A DNA stretch of 28,619 bases from JACOMS01 sp964352785 (GTDB lineage Bacteria; Pseudomonadota; Alphaproteobacteria; Caulobacterales; Maricaulaceae): contig CAYGTI010000033.1 of the NCBI GenBank assembly GCA_964352785.1, positions 1 to 28,619 of the forward strand, read 5' to 3'. Of the stretch, positions 16,164 through 24,969 are shown piece after piece (position 1 is the first letter of the stretch; each line of letters opens with the position of its first letter). A model generated the notes under the pieces. It saw only the letters and a list, made by a program, of their open reading frames with translations. It was not told the origin of the DNA and did not search any database. Made by a program: the position numbers and the translations under genes.

Positions 16164-17360
16164 TTATTTTTTGCGGGTGGTTTTGGTTGGCATCCACTCA
16201 TTGAGTTTTTTGCCGGCCCATTCGCGCCCGCCCATACCAAAGGCAATGGCTCCGCCAATTCCTGCGGCAACGGCGGCAGCGCCGAGGCCGTAGGTGAAGG
16301 CTGTGTTGACGATCTCTTCGCCAAGCTGCATCGTCTCAAGACCCATGAAGGTGATGATCACGATGGTTGCATATTTGATGATGCGGCCCGCTAGGTCACC
16401 TGATGTTTGCGTCACAATTTTGGAGACAAAGTTAGCAATAAACAAACCCGCGCCAATAATCACAGAGCCAAGAACAACGCGTCCCCCGACCTCAAGCAAG
16501 GTGTTGAACACATTTGTCAATTCAGGAATGCCGAGGGCTTTCATGGCGGCCGTCAGGCCCATCAGAACAATACCGACAAACGCGACTGTCGCGATAATGT
16601 TGGAGGGCACAAACCGCGCGCCTTCGCCGTCAAGACTGGCAACGGTATTCAGAGATTTATCTACACCGAGCGCCGGAAGCGTGTTCTTGGCAAGGTTAGA
16701 GACAAAACGTCCGATAAAGACAGCCACAGCGAGAATGATCGCGGCGCCAAAGATATTTGGAATATACTTCAGAACGGTTCCGAGCATACCGGACACTTCA
16801 TCACTGAAGCCGGGGATATCCCAGATACCAATCGCAGCGATGGCGAACAGGATTATGACGATAGCTTTGGCAAGGCCGCCAAGGCTGTTGGCGATTGAGG
16901 TGCCTTTAGCGCCCTCTTCGGTGACGCCAAATCGGCTGGCGAGACTGTCGACTTGCGCGACTTCGAGCGTGCTGGTTAGAGCGTTTTTGACCACATTGGC
17001 GAGCATAATACCAACGGCAAAGACAACAAGGCCAATGATCAGTTGCGGCAGGTAGCTAAAGATATTTTCCATCATGCCGTTAAGGAAACCGAGCTGATCC
17101 GCGAGAACCGGGAACTGGCTTAGGCCCATGAGGATAAACACTAACCAAAGTACCCAGAACACGGCTTTAGACAAAGATTTGCCGATATTTCCGCCCGTGG
17201 ATTGCGCCTTGCGGCCGATGCCTGTGCGGTTGATCGCGCTTGAGACGATCACAGCCGCGAGCTTAGAGATGAAATAACCAATAATAATCGTCAGTGCCGC
17301 GAGCACCGGGCCGACGGCCCAAGCGGGCAGAAAGCTAAGATGTTGAGAGAGTTGATCCAT
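16164..17360 (-). CDS. mechanosensitive-channel-related TM-helix-repeat membrane protein
   Basis: 398 residues, almost wholly hydrophobic segments separated by Gly/Ala-rich turns. Repeated units such as YLPQLIIGLVVFAVGIMLANVVKNAL, YIPNIFGAAIILAVAVFIGRFVSNL and VGGRVVLGSVIIGAGLFIANFVSKI match each other and the conserved TM-helix repeat (PF05552) found in CmpX/MscS-related inner-membrane proteins. The C-terminal GAAAVAAGIGGAIAFGMGGREWAGK resembles an MscS pore helix, but the MscS cytosolic beta domain does not follow. The predicted role is in osmotic or membrane-tension response; the channel function is inferred. A hairpin (17387-17405) lies in its leader. Confidence 0.8.
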   Translation of the reverse strand: MDQLSQHLSFLPAWAVGPVLAALTIIIGYFISKLAAVIVSSAINRTGIGRKAQSTGGNIGKSLSKAVFWVLWLVFILMGLSQFPVLADQLGFLNGMMENIFSYLPQLIIGLVVFAVGIMLANVVKNALTSTLEVAQVDSLASRFGVTEEGAKGTSIANSLGGLAKAIVIILFAIAAIGIWDIPGFSDEVSGMLGTVLKYIPNIFGAAIILAVAVFIGRFVSNLAKNTLPALGVDKSLNTVASLDGEGARFVPSNIIATVAFVGIVLMGLTAAMKALGIPELTNVFNTLLEVGGRVVLGSVIIGAGLFIANFVSKIVTQTSGDLAGRIIKYATIVIITFMGLETMQLGEEIVNTAFTYGLGAAAVAAGIGGAIAFGMGGREWAGKKLNEWMPTKTTRKK

Positions 17361-17386
17361 TTAAAGACCCTTCCAAATAATACCCA

Positions 17387-17405
17387 AGGCTTCCCAGCGA
17401 AGCCT
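17387..17405 (-). promoter_or_regulatory. hairpin in the channel-gene leader
   Basis: AGGCTTC and GAAGCCT form a perfect 7-bp stem with a 5-base loop, 27-45 bases upstream of the channel-gene ATG. No T-run follows in either direction, so it is not a terminator. It could act in the 5' leader; its role is unknown. Confidence 0.3.
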
Positions 17406-17588
17406 CTATTTATGCGCAGTCGTCGCATCTTGCGTTATGTCCTAGTCAACCGCACCTAAACGTTAGATGAACAGATGTTTATGTGTGTAGCATAGCTGAT
17501 TCTACGCGCCGCGTCTGCAGCCGCTTTGATCGCGCGTTTGCTCATATCGCGCTTTCAAAAGGACACGGAACCTATTAGGCAGACATGT

Positions 17589-17693
17589 ATGAAAGCCGCG
17601 CCGATAAAAAATAAATTTCTGTTCTGGGTGATTTGCCTGTCTGCCTTTGGCGTTCTCGCACTGGCGATTATTCGGTTGAAAACTCTTGGGTAA
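17589..17693 (+). CDS. 34-residue putative membrane protein overlapping zapE
   Basis: ATG 17589 to TAA 17691-17693. The product begins MKAAPIKNKF, has a hydrophobic segment LFWVICLSAFGVLALAII and ends RLKTLG, i.e. a single helix with basic flanks. Its final codons overlap the TTG start of zapE (17686), which has no other good start and lies in a different frame, so the pair look translationally coupled. Support is the overlap and composition; no family recognised. The preceding 17361-17588 holds no other coding signal. Confidence 0.45.
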   Translation: MKAAPIKNKFLFWVICLSAFGVLALAIIRLKTLG

Positions 17694-18849
17694 GGATAGC
17701 GAAAATCTATCTAGCGGCGTCGCCGCCCATCTGGCGGCGAAGGTTGCGGCCGGCGAGTTAACCGCTGACCCTATCCAAACCCTCGCCGCGCAGGAACTCG
17801 ATGCGCTGCTGGGCCGCTTGGAGGGGTTTCCGCCTCGCCGCCGGATGTTTTGGGAGCGTCTGGACGCGCCGGACGGGCTTTATATGTGGGGCGGCGTCGG
17901 GCGCGGGAAATCCATGTTGATGGATTGGTTTTTTCAGCGCGTTCAGACCCGTCGCAAGCGCCGGGTGCATTTTCACGCTTTTATGCTGGATGCCCATGCG
18001 CGGATTAATGCGTGGCGAAATCTATCTAAGGATGAACGGCGAGCGTCTGAAAACCACGTGCGGGGTGCTGGTGATGACCCGATTGCGCCCGTCGCCAAAG
18101 CCATTGCGCGCGGCGCGCGCGTGCTCTGCTTTGATGAGTTTCACGTCACAGATATTGCCGACGCTATGATTCTCTCGCGCTTGTTCGCGGCGCTGTGGGA
18201 GCGCGGCGTGGTGGTTCTGGCGACGTCAAACCGCGCACCGGATGAGCTTTACAAAAACGGTTTAAACCGAGGGCTGTTTGAGCCCTTTGTTGATTTGCTG
18301 AAAGATAACATGATCGTTCACGAGTTTGCGGGCGATGCAGATCACCGCTTGCGCCAACTCGAAGCGGCTCCGGTCTACTACGCGCCGCTGGGAGCGAGCG
18401 CGGCAACAGCGCTTGAGGCCGCGTGGAGCCGCTTAACCGCCCATGCGCAGCCGCAGCCGCACATGCTGCGCGTTCAAGGGCGGGAGTTGAACTTGTCGCG
18501 CACTGCCGCCGGCACAGTGTGGGCCTCTTTTGATCGTTTGTGCGCGCAGGCATTGGGCGCGGCGGATTATTTGCATCTGGCGCAGACCTTTCAAACGGTG
18601 ATCCTTGAAGGCGTGCCGCAAATGGGGCCGGACATGCGTAACGAAGCCAAGCGGTTCGTGACGTTGATTGACGCCCTTTACGAAACCAAAACCAAACTGG
18701 TCATGAGCGCAGCCGTAGAGCCTAGCGATCTTTACGTGGACGGCAGCGGCGCGTTTGAGTTTGAGCGGACCGCCAGCCGCCTAATTGAAATGCGCAGCCG
18801 TGACTATTTAGGGGCTGAGCGCCTCAGCGAAGCGGTAGAGGGCGCATAA
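17686..18849 (+). CDS. zapE: cell division protein ZapE (AFG1-family ATPase)
   Basis: 387 residues. AFG1/ZapE-type P-loop ATPase: MWGGVGRGKSMLMDWFF contains Walker A at 69-76, VHFHAFMLDAHARI follows, and VLCFDEFHVTDIADAMILSRLF contains Walker B near 146-152. ATSNRAPDELYKNGLNR is the family sensor region, and RFVTLIDALYETKTKLVMSA closes the domain. In E. coli ZapE acts at the Z-ring during late division; mitochondrial AFG1 acts in protein quality control. The start is TTG 17686, the first usable codon, inside the end of the 34-aa ORF; the first in-frame ATG would remove the N-terminal segment. Usually near sdh/mdh in alphaproteobacteria, but not here. Confidence 0.93.
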   Translation: MGKDSENLSSGVAAHLAAKVAAGELTADPIQTLAAQELDALLGRLEGFPPRRRMFWERLDAPDGLYMWGGVGRGKSMLMDWFFQRVQTRRKRRVHFHAFMLDAHARINAWRNLSKDERRASENHVRGAGDDPIAPVAKAIARGARVLCFDEFHVTDIADAMILSRLFAALWERGVVVLATSNRAPDELYKNGLNRGLFEPFVDLLKDNMIVHEFAGDADHRLRQLEAAPVYYAPLGASAATALEAAWSRLTAHAQPQPHMLRVQGRELNLSRTAAGTVWASFDRLCAQALGAADYLHLAQTFQTVILEGVPQMGPDMRNEAKRFVTLIDALYETKTKLVMSAAVEPSDLYVDGSGAFEFERTASRLIEMRSRDYLGAERLSEAVEGA

Positions 18850-18907
18850 AACTTTGGCAAATATGACAAGGTATGGCAGGACAGTAACTTAACCATAGGA
18901 GAGCGAT

Positions 18908-20539
18908 ATGAAAATGCGGTGGATTACGACGACGATGTTAGCGGGCGCTTTGTCTATAGGTCTGACCGCTTGCCAGCCTGCGGCAACTGACAGTGCGCCG
19001 AAATCAGCAGTGAGTGAGGCTCCATCTTATGCGGCAACAGGCTGGACATCAAAAACACTGCCCGAACTGGCGGCGGCTTTGCAATCCGGTGAATTAACGT
19101 CCGAGGATTTGGTCAAAGCCTATTTGGCCCGCATTGATACGCTCAATAGAAAAGGCCCGGGTTTGCAGGCGGTGCTCACGCTTAATCCTGACGCGCTTGA
19201 GCTGGCAAGAGAGCTGGACGCGAAGCGAGCTGCTGGCGATCCGCTCGGTTCGCTGCACGGGATACCCGTTTTGCTTAAGGATAATATCGAGTCCAAAGAC
19301 AATATGGCGACAACGGCGGGCGCATTGGCGCTCAAAGATAATATCACCGGGCGCGACTCGCCATTATCAAAAGGTCTGCGAGATGCGGGGGCGATTATTT
19401 TGGGTAAAACAAACCTATCCCAATGGGCGAATTTCCGTTCAACCGCATCCATGAGCGGCTGGAGCGCGCTGGGCGGACAAGTGCGCAATCCGCACATGCT
19501 GGACCGTAACCCCTGCGGATCAAGTTCGGGCTCTGGGTCGGCGATGGCGGCGTCCTTGGCGGCAGGCACGGTGGGGACTGAAACCAATGGCTCGATCATT
19601 TGCCCCTCAAATGTGAACGGCATTGTTGGGTTTAAACCCACTGTGGGTCTTGTCTCCCAAGAGTATATTATTCCTATTTCCTCGACCCAAGACACGGCCG
19701 GGCCGATGACAAAAACGGTCACGGGTGCTGCAATGATGCTAAGCGCGATGGCAACAGACGCGGCGAAAATGGATTATGCCGCATCGCTGGATGCGGGCAG
19801 TCTTTCGGGGGCGCGCATTGGCGTGCTCACATTTGCGCGCGGCTCTAACCCGGATATCCACGCCGCTCTTGATGCGGCGCTCGCGGACATGGAGGCGGCG
19901 GGGGCTATTTTGGTGCCGATTGACGCCTTTAGCCCGGATGCTGAAAACTTTGGCGGTAAGGCCTATGATCTTTTGAAATATGAATTCAAAGCCACGCTCA
20001 ATGAGTATTTAGAAAGTACGCCAGAGACGGTGAAAACGCGAACCCTCGCGGATATTATAGCCTTTAACGCAGAAAATTCCGACGTGGAGCTGGCGTTGTT
20101 TGGGCAGGATATTCTGGAAGACTCAGAGGCGCTTGGTCCGCTCACGGACGAGGCCTATATTACGGCCCGCGAAGATGTTCTATCGGCGATGCGCGAAAAC
20201 GGCCTTGATAAGCTTTTATCTGATAATAATGTGACCGTACTTGTCGCGCCTAGCGGGCCTGTGTCCCCGCGTATTGATCCTATCAACGGCGATGTCTGGC
20301 CGGACTGGGCCGGAGCGGGCGGGCTTGCAGCGCGCGCCGGATATCCGCATCTAACTGTCCCTATGGGCACGGTGCACGGTGTTCCGATTGGTATTTCGTT
20401 CATGGGCGGCAAAGACATGGACGCGCAAATCCTGTCCTATGGCTATGCTTATGAGCAAGCCACGCAGCACCGCGCGGATCCGCAATATTTCCCAACCGCT
20501 GAGGTGCGCCCCGAAATTAGCAAAGCCATGATGAAATAA
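18908..20539 (+). CDS. exported amidase lipoprotein, peptide-amidase-like
   Basis: 543 residues from ATG 18908 with AGGAGAG upstream. The N-terminus is a lipoprotein signal with lipobox GLTAC and Cys22, then an Ala/Ser-rich linker to about 45. The amidase-signature domain has Lys124 in PVLLKDNIES, cis-Ser205 in NPCGSSSGSGSA and nucleophile Ser229 in GTETNGSIICPS. The 24-residue serine spacing and the NPCGSSSGSG form resemble Stenotrophomonas peptide amidase, which removes the C-terminal amide of peptides. It is a distant relative of GatA in this window but exported and without tRNA partners. It converges on the DUF4139 gene with only 7 bases between stops and no terminator seen. Confidence 0.9.
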   Translation: MKMRWITTTMLAGALSIGLTACQPAATDSAPKSAVSEAPSYAATGWTSKTLPELAAALQSGELTSEDLVKAYLARIDTLNRKGPGLQAVLTLNPDALELARELDAKRAAGDPLGSLHGIPVLLKDNIESKDNMATTAGALALKDNITGRDSPLSKGLRDAGAIILGKTNLSQWANFRSTASMSGWSALGGQVRNPHMLDRNPCGSSSGSGSAMAASLAAGTVGTETNGSIICPSNVNGIVGFKPTVGLVSQEYIIPISSTQDTAGPMTKTVTGAAMMLSAMATDAAKMDYAASLDAGSLSGARIGVLTFARGSNPDIHAALDAALADMEAAGAILVPIDAFSPDAENFGGKAYDLLKYEFKATLNEYLESTPETVKTRTLADIIAFNAENSDVELALFGQDILEDSEALGPLTDEAYITAREDVLSAMRENGLDKLLSDNNVTVLVAPSGPVSPRIDPINGDVWPDWAGAGGLAARAGYPHLTVPMGTVHGVPIGISFMGGKDMDAQILSYGYAYEQATQHRADPQYFPTAEVRPEISKAMMK

Positions 20540-20546
20540 ACTAAAC

Positions 20547-22562
20547 CTACGGGACGAAATCCGCCTCGGCGGTGACCGTGAGGACTTTCGTTTGCCTCGC
20601 CGAAATGTTGATCGTCCATATTTGATCTTCGGAATCGGTTGGCTGTATTGACGACTCGATGATTTGAATATGGTCCGCGCTTGGATAGATGAATTTGGCG
20701 GTGATCGGCGCGGAGCCGGGATTGGTAAAGGTAAAGGCCTCGCTGTAGCGCACCCGGTCTTCGCCGAGCTTAGTTGTGATCTTTTGTTTGGAGAGTAATT
20801 CTGCCCGCACGGCCTCGCCATTTTTGGACTCGAGCGGTAGATCAAAATAGCGTGTGGCCCAATTATCGCTGCCGCTTTGACCGCGCAGGGCATAGTTTGA
20901 TGTGGGCCGAATGAACAGTGTGTCACCCACTGCATCGCTGCCATAAACCGCGTAGCTTCGGTCAAAATGATCTGTGCGCTGCAGCGGTAAATCGACGAAA
21001 AATGTTTCGCGGGACTCCGCTGGAATGGAAATGCGATATGTCGGGATAATCTCTTCCGGGTCGCGCGGATGGCTTTCTTGGCCGATTTGGCGGGCGCGGA
21101 TGCGGTCATCTTTGATTTCAATTTCAGCCAGAATGGCCTCAGGGGCAGCGTTAAAGATATCGCCGGATAAGCGCAAATAGGGCGTATCAGGCTCATTCAA
21201 GCCCGTGATCTCTACGCGCATTTGGGCGGACGGGCTGCGCCCCGCGCTGATCTCAACGGGCAGATCAACGGCGAGGTCTCGTACATTATCTTCGCCTAAA
21301 TAGGCGGTTTGCCCATTCGCGCGGGTGGTCATGACCCTTACGGTGCCGCGCGGCAAAGGCTGGGCCAAGCGGCCCTCTTTGCTATTATCAATTTCATATT
21401 CGATGTTGGCAGACAGCAGTTGATCCGTGACGTTGTTGTTGACACTAAACTCAAATTTATGAAGCCGCTCCAGTTCGGCGTCCGGCACCGATAAAAACGC
21501 GATTTGTTTGGTCTGATGCGCGGCGACGGTCACGGGCTGCGGCGTGCGGTAAAGCTTATAGTCGCCAAACTCTTCGCGTACGGCTTGGCGTTTTTGGGCT
21601 GTGACGACTAATTCATCCATAAAGCCGGCGTCAGCAAAGAGCATTACGCGTTCTGGCTCTTCATTTTTTCTAACTCTGGATAATAAGTTTGCGACGCTGG
21701 TTATAGAACTCTGAATTTGAGTACCCGTTTTTGTTGAGCCTTGAGTCCAACAGGTAGGTATAAATTGTGCTTCAAAAGAGCGCTCACCGCGCGTATTGTG
21801 GTCGTGGTTAAGCTCTCCCGCAATAATTGCCGTAGGCACGTTTTTAAATGACTTGGACGTAGAGTTTGTCACGGTCAGCCACCCGGACAGCTCGCCTTCT
21901 GTGTGGGCGCTATTGACGTCCAAACGGTAATCTGCGTTCCATCCGAGGCCTTGGGTTAGGTAGCTGAGGGTTAGTTCTTTTGGCCCGGCGCTATCTGAGC
22001 GCACATCCATGGATAGGACAGGGGCGGGGTTTAGATCGTTTGGCAAATTAGAGAACAAAACCGTCTCATATAGCCCAGCGCAGTCGAGCGCCTCAATCCC
22101 GTCCGGGGTTTCAAAGACTGCGCCTTGGACGTATGACCCGCTAGGCGGCTGTGAGGCCGAGACGAGTTTGGCGGGAATGGCTGTGACCTCACCGGACGCG
22201 GGGTTGATCCGGCGGACGGTGATTTCAAGACCCACGGCGCTGTTCATCAGCGCGCCTTTGGTGATGAGATCCGAGTCGAAATTACGCTCCAGCGATATCC
22301 CCTCAAAGCTCTGCAAGACGGCGGTTTGGGAGATGATCTGATCGCTGACACCGAGAAGCCTTAGGCGGGCTGATCCTTTGGGCAGGTTCATCCGCCGTAC
22401 TTCGGTGACCATCGCTAAATTGCCGGGATAGATCGTCAAATATGTTTCGTCCGCCCCGTCGGAGTCGATGAGGGGTTGCGCGCTAGCAGTCCCCAACAGT
22501 CCGGCATAGCAGAGCGTCACTGCGAGAGTGGCGACCCGTGCGCATGTCCATAACCTGCGCAT
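20547..22562 (-). CDS. exported DUF4139-family protein with internal TonB-box-like motif
   Basis: 671 residues. Signal peptide with cleavage near ASA-Q (residue 28). The N-terminal half (TYLTIYPGNLAMVTEVRRMNLPKG, DFDSDLI-type and VGLEITVRR segments) and the C-terminal half align by eye with the shorter paralogue upstream, marking the DUF4139 beta-rich family. A variable insert of about residues 260-335 replaces the Asn-rich loop of the paralogue and contains DELVVTAQKR at 316-325, which reads like a TonB box of a TonB-dependent receptor. The C-terminal region extends about 200 residues beyond the paralogue. It starts one base after the upstream gene stop, so the two are one transcript. Biochemical function unknown. 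Confidence 0.8.
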   Translation of the reverse strand: MRRLWTCARVATLAVTLCYAGLLGTASAQPLIDSDGADETYLTIYPGNLAMVTEVRRMNLPKGSARLRLLGVSDQIISQTAVLQSFEGISLERNFDSDLITKGALMNSAVGLEITVRRINPASGEVTAIPAKLVSASQPPSGSYVQGAVFETPDGIEALDCAGLYETVLFSNLPNDLNPAPVLSMDVRSDSAGPKELTLSYLTQGLGWNADYRLDVNSAHTEGELSGWLTVTNSTSKSFKNVPTAIIAGELNHDHNTRGERSFEAQFIPTCWTQGSTKTGTQIQSSITSVANLLSRVRKNEEPERVMLFADAGFMDELVVTAQKRQAVREEFGDYKLYRTPQPVTVAAHQTKQIAFLSVPDAELERLHKFEFSVNNNVTDQLLSANIEYEIDNSKEGRLAQPLPRGTVRVMTTRANGQTAYLGEDNVRDLAVDLPVEISAGRSPSAQMRVEITGLNEPDTPYLRLSGDIFNAAPEAILAEIEIKDDRIRARQIGQESHPRDPEEIIPTYRISIPAESRETFFVDLPLQRTDHFDRSYAVYGSDAVGDTLFIRPTSNYALRGQSGSDNWATRYFDLPLESKNGEAVRAELLSKQKITTKLGEDRVRYSEAFTFTNPGSAPITAKFIYPSADHIQIIESSIQPTDSEDQIWTINISARQTKVLTVTAEADFVP

Positions 22563-22563
22563 C

Positions 22564-23961
22564 TTACTTCCAGCTACGGCGGACTTTGTAGGTCAAATTA
22601 GTGGAGCCTTCTGCCGGAACGCGAACGGCCCACACGCGCTGGAACGCGGTTTTGTTTGTGCCGGTCTGGCTCTCGGTGATAAAGTCATAATCATATCCCC
22701 ACCCGTAAAGCCCTTGATAAACATAGACCGTCACGGGTTCCGGCTTGGCATTGCGCACTTCGAATAACATATCGGTTTCGGTGATGCGGCGGCTGACTTG
22801 TTTTGTATTGACCACTGTGGGCTTGACGGTGATGTCAAACGCCTCGCCGATCTTCATGGATATATCCGATCCGGCGGAGATATGCCCGATGCTTTCTTCG
22901 CCAATGAATTGGGCTTTGCCTTGCTGGTCTTTGGCGTAGACCCGCACGGTGCCTGCGGGCAGAGCTTCGCCGAGGCCGCCCTTGGCCGAGTTGGAAAAGG
23001 CGATGCGGCTATCGACATTGATGGGGTTGTTCTGGCTGTTAAAATCACGCGAGTAAAACTCATAGACTTTTTTGGCCGAGATATTATCCGCGTCAACAAA
23101 GGCGATTTGTTTCTTTTGCTGGCTGGCGAGCGTTGTGCGCCCGGGCAGGGGGTAAATATAATTATCACCAATACGTTCGACGCTGCCCGCCTCCATACCC
23201 GCATTGCGCTGCCCGTTGTTTCGGCTGTTATTGTAACGGTTATACTGGTTTTGCCCGCCGTTTCCGACGATACCTGCGACAACGGCGAGCTTAGCATCCT
23301 CGAAGCTGGTTTGGGTTTTATTATCGATGGTGGCCCAGCCTTGAAGGCTCATGCGCCCCGCTTCTTCTTCGAACACGGCGACATAATCGCTCTGCCAGTT
23401 CAGGTTGCCGCTAATATAGGTCATGTTGGCGGCGCGCGCTCCGGCGCGGGCGCTATCGACTTTCATCGATAACGTCGGGCTGGCGCGCAGATTTTCGGGG
23501 ACTTTAGGAAAGACAACGCGGGTCGGGATATCGTCATCACGCAGCACTTCGATTTGCTCGCCAATTTGAATGACCACGCCGTTATTGACCGACAGAACCT
23601 TGGCGCGCTGGCGCGACTCTACGCCCGTCGCAGGGTTGGTTTTGACAATATCGACATATTCGCCAACGGCCTTTTCCATCAACTTAGCCGGGGTGAGCAG
23701 ATCAAAATCGAAATTCTGCTCAATGATCTCCATGTTGGCGGCCTTGACGGTGACGGATTGCGGCAGGATCCCAGAGGAGACGCCGGGCAGGGTAATGACT
23801 TGCTCTCCGCGCGTAAAATCAACGGTGCGGTTATCCTCGATCAGCGCTCGCCCGTCGCCGTAAATCGTCAACGCCACATCATCCGCTATGGCAGGGGCGG
23901 TAAAGCCAAAGCTCAAACCTGTTAAAATCGTGCCAAGGCAAAGTTTGGATAGGCGCGTCAT
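22564..23961 (-). CDS. exported DUF4139-family protein
   Basis: 465 residues from ATG 23961 with GGAGA six bases upstream. Signal peptide ending AIA-D near residue 26. The family pattern is clear: ALTIYGDGRALIEDNRTVDF, GVSSGILPQSVTVKA, EQNFDFDLLTPAKLMEKAVGEYV, NPATGVESRQRAKVLS, and the later ANMTYISGNLNWQSDYVAVFE typical of DUF4139. Residues 234-256 are an Asn/Arg/Gln/Tyr-rich low-complexity loop. It is the first gene of a tandem pair with the 671-residue paralogue. Probably periplasmic or outer-membrane associated; role unknown. Confidence 0.85.
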   Translation of the reverse strand: MTRLSKLCLGTILTGLSFGFTAPAIADDVALTIYGDGRALIEDNRTVDFTRGEQVITLPGVSSGILPQSVTVKAANMEIIEQNFDFDLLTPAKLMEKAVGEYVDIVKTNPATGVESRQRAKVLSVNNGVVIQIGEQIEVLRDDDIPTRVVFPKVPENLRASPTLSMKVDSARAGARAANMTYISGNLNWQSDYVAVFEEEAGRMSLQGWATIDNKTQTSFEDAKLAVVAGIVGNGGQNQYNRYNNSRNNGQRNAGMEAGSVERIGDNYIYPLPGRTTLASQQKKQIAFVDADNISAKKVYEFYSRDFNSQNNPINVDSRIAFSNSAKGGLGEALPAGTVRVYAKDQQGKAQFIGEESIGHISAGSDISMKIGEAFDITVKPTVVNTKQVSRRITETDMLFEVRNAKPEPVTVYVYQGLYGWGYDYDFITESQTGTNKTAFQRVWAVRVPAEGSTNLTYKVRRSWK

Positions 23962-24212
23962 AGCAATCTCCGAAAAGTCAATATCATCTCAATTATGGTT
24001 AAGAGTGTGACAAGATTAAGGCAGATTGTAAAGAAATATGTTATAATATATCTTTTGTGACTGTCTTTTACCCTCTTTTTCATGCGGGCTTGCATAGTGT
24101 TGGCCCGCGTCTCTTTGCCCTCAGGTGTATGTCTTGCGGGGGCGGGGATATCGGCTTAAAGCCGTCCTATGATCATGCGCGCCATATCTTGTCGTTCTGA
24201 AAGCCGCTTTTA
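23962..24212. other. divergent intergenic region
   Basis: 251 bases between the minus-strand DUF4139 gene and the plus-strand hydroxylase. It holds an extended -10 at 24039-24047 on the plus strand, a GCGGGC/GCCCGC stem with a 13-base loop around 24083-24107, and a small CGGCT/AGCCG stem near 24153-24165. No coding potential is seen. Confidence 0.45.
24039..24047 (+). promoter_or_regulatory. extended -10 promoter element
   Basis: TGTTATAAT matches the extended -10 consensus TGnTATAAT. No consensus -35 lies 17 bases upstream, which extended -10 promoters tolerate. It would give about a 160-base leader to the gene at 24213. Confidence 0.4.
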
Positions 24213-24965
24213 ATGGAGGGTTGGCCTATACCCTTGGGGCAGACGCTCATCACCTATCTGGCGTTCACCGCTATCATTATTGCGCGTTATTTTATGATTG
24301 TTGCGCCCATTCACTACATGCTCTGGAAACGCCCACCAGAAAAGGTTAAAGCCCGCCGTCTGTCAAAGCGCGAGCCCACGGCCAAGACGATCCGCCACGA
24401 AATCACGCTCTCAACCATCTCAGCTTTTATCTATGCGCTCCCGGCGGCGATTGTGATTGAGATGTGGAAAGCGGGCGGCACGGCGCTCTATTCCGGGCCG
24501 GTCATAGACCTCGCTGGCTGGCTCTACGTGATCGCCAGCAGCTTTATTTTTCTGGCGGTTCAAGACACATATTTTTATTGGACGCACCGGATTATGCACC
24601 GTAAAGCGTTTTTTAGCTGGAGCCATGCGGGGCACCATAAATCCATCCAGCCCACCCCGTGGGCAAGTTTTTCGTTTGACCCCGCCGAGGCTGCCATATC
24701 AGCATGGCTGCTCCCTGTAATGGCGATTTTTGTCCCGCTCCATGTCGGCGCGGCGCTGGCGCTGTTGATGATTATGACGATCAATGCCGTTTTTAACCAT
24801 GCGGGCTGGGAGATTTACCCCGAAAAATGGCTCAAAGGATGGTTTGGCAAGGTCATGATTACGGCGACCCATCATAACCAGCACCACACGAAATTTACCG
24901 GCAATTACGGGCTTTACTTCCGTTTCTGGGATAAGGTGATGGGCACGGACCGCGGCGGTATCTAG
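24213..24965 (+). CDS. sterol desaturase / fatty acid hydroxylase family membrane protein
   Basis: 250 residues with several membrane segments. The three histidine boxes of the membrane di-iron oxygenases are present: HRIMH (HX3H) after DTYFYWT, HAGHH (HX2HH) in WSHAGHHKSI, and HHNQHH near the C-terminus after MITATHHNQ. The end WDKVMGTDRGGI is a common family ending. It would hydroxylate or desaturate a lipid in the inner membrane; the substrate is not readable. The next gene is an acyl-CoA ligase on the same strand, which fits a lipid role, though a palindromic repeat lies between them. Confidence 0.9.
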   Translation: MEGWPIPLGQTLITYLAFTAIIIARYFMIVAPIHYMLWKRPPEKVKARRLSKREPTAKTIRHEITLSTISAFIYALPAAIVIEMWKAGGTALYSGPVIDLAGWLYVIASSFIFLAVQDTYFYWTHRIMHRKAFFSWSHAGHHKSIQPTPWASFSFDPAEAAISAWLLPVMAIFVPLHVGAALALLMIMTINAVFNHAGWEIYPEKWLKGWFGKVMITATHHNQHHTKFTGNYGLYFRFWDKVMGTDRGGI

Positions 24966-24969
24966 CTCC

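Noticed and set aside
16294..17055. Long open frame (253 codons) on the plus strand opposite the TM-helix channel gene
   Set aside because: It is a mirror of a GC-rich coding strand, has a low-complexity Thr/Ile/Pro-rich product with no recognisable domain, and the minus-strand frame has clear family repeats.
20351..21196. 281-codon frame on the minus strand overlapping the ends of the amidase and DUF4139 genes
   Set aside because: It overlaps two well-supported genes and its product is Ser/Pro/Arg-rich without domain features, typical of an out-of-frame shadow.
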